DNA from: Gammaproteobacteria bacterium
GTDB taxonomy: Bacteria; Pseudomonadota; Gammaproteobacteria; Steroidobacterales; UBA11654
Direction: 5' to 3'
Length of the DNA stretch: 64,000 nt
NCBI GenBank assembly: GCA_002691465.1
Contig: NZHP01000036.1
Span: forward strand, 1 to 64,000
The notes beneath the pieces are model-generated. The model saw nothing but the letters and a program-made list of their open reading frames with translations, ran no database searches and was not told the DNA's origin. Below are positions 63,514-64,000 of the stretch, piece after piece; within the stretch, counting starts at the first letter, position 1, and every line of letters begins with the position of its first letter. Made by a program: the position numbers and the translations under genes.

Positions 63514-64000
63514 TGTCAGAAATTGCTTTTTGGTAAGCGTCTCTACTCGCCAAAGATTTAAAATAATTCACCACATTTTCTGTTCCAGGTTCACCTGGGA
63601 GTAACTGTAAGTTGTCTGCCAACCTCAATGTATAACCATTGATGATGTCAGCGGCTGTGAAATCATCGCCCATGATATAAGTTCTGCCTTCCATTATTGA
63701 ATTCAGAGTTTTAATCATTTTAGCAAATGACTTTTCAGCACTTTGAACGGAATATTCATGACGATGCTCCTCTGGTCTGAACACCTTATTAATCAATATT
63801 GATACAATTGGATCTATCAAGACAGACTCGCCAAAATTTAGCCACTGAAGATATTCTGCATATTGGTTTGAATCGTGATCAGGCTCTAGTCTTCCATCTC
63901 CATATTTTTGCAATATGTATTGGACGATCGCTACAGATTCTGACATTACAATATCGCCGTCTATGATTGTGGGCAATTTCGAAAAAGGGCTTGCTTCAAT
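63503..64000 (-). CDS. Glutathione S-transferase family protein, 5'-truncated by window edge
   Basis: The reading frame continues past base 64000 (upstream residues read IEASPFSKLPTIIDGD), so the track start at 63976 is an internal TTG. Visible are the end of the thioredoxin domain (PTIIDGDIVMSESVAIVQYI, the glutathione contact) and the helical domain with FTAADIINGYTLRLAD. About 165 residues seen of some 200. Its 3' end overlaps the amidase 3' end by 11 bp. Activity toward a particular electrophile unknown. Confidence 0.85.
   Translation of the reverse strand: MEASPFSKLPTIIDGDIVMSESVAIVQYILQKYGDGRLEPDHDSNQYAEYLQWLNFGESVLIDPIVSILINKVFRPEEHRHEYSVQSAEKSFAKMIKTLNSIMEGRTYIMGDDFTAADIINGYTLRLADNLQLLPGEPGTENVVNYFKSLASRDAYQKAISDTKS

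Overview
The window is gene-dense, visibly AT-rich bacterial chromosome. It carries a complete gammaproteobacterial housekeeping backbone: dcw cell-division/peptidoglycan genes, secA-dciA-lpxC, coaE-zapD, petABC-sspA, rsmI-rnpB-mraZ, ibaG-murA, kdsD-lptC-lptB, bamD-rluD and aspS with DUF502 and FmdB. Intergenic spaces are very short, convergent genes abut or share stop codons, and several operons have lost members. Together with a lipid/xenobiotic-style accessory content this suggests a streamlined marine gammaproteobacterium (SAR86- or OM182-like). That placement is inference only; no rRNA gene is present. There are no mobile elements, CRISPR arrays or phage genes.

Layout. 1-4.0 kb: beta-alanine-type transaminase plus methylmalonate/malonate-semialdehyde dehydrogenase (cut by the left edge), moaB-gloB, tRNA-Arg(ACG). 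4.0-14.4 kb: an accessory block with two paralogous MFS transporters, a SnoaL-like protein, an AhpD/CMD protein, a Tat-exported DUF1838 protein, a paraoxonase-like lactonase, a hemerythrin-like protein, an SDR with a signal peptide, a Tat-exported amine oxidase and a CRTAC1/UnbV protein. A 28-bp exact repeat with internal dyad sits about 60 bp upstream of both MFS genes. 14.4-26.7 kb: cyoE, aspS (His/Gly signature of a non-discriminating enzyme), DUF502, fmdB, rluD, bamD, sucCD, coaE, zapD, secA, dciA. 26.7-39.9 kb: a rearranged dcw cluster (mraZ-ftsZ-rsmH-ftsL-ftsI-mraY-ftsW-murG-murB-ddl-ftsQ-ftsA-lpxC) in which ftsZ has moved to second position and murC, murD, murE and murF are all absent; rnpB lies just upstream. 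39.9-50.9 kb: rsmI, sspA, bc1 complex (petABC, Qo motif PSWY), murA, ibaG, kdsD, lptC, lptB (no kdsC, lptA or mla genes), mgtE, a patatin and an exported peroxiredoxin. 50.9-60.7 kb: a minus-strand run of fadA, fadB/J, an FAD oxidase, an M24-fold protein, a VOC protein, a small basic protein, a His-tailed bicupin and a CaiB/BaiF CoA-transferase. 60.9-64 kb: an SDR, an ArsC-like protein, an exported amidase and a partial GST.

How the genes work together. The core supplies envelope biogenesis, division, respiration and the TCA cycle. Two accessory blocks look like uptake/oxidation pathways for unknown organic substrates. In the first most enzymes carry export signals. The second is joined to beta-oxidation and has a CoA-transferase, so it may feed acyl-CoAs into fadAB. 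The candidates for something undescribed are the 4-14 kb exported-enzyme block with its shared operator, the 51-57 kb catabolic block, and the dcw cluster without Mur ligases.

No stretch over 300 bases lacks a gene except 39.4-39.9 kb, which holds rnpB and the mraZ control region.
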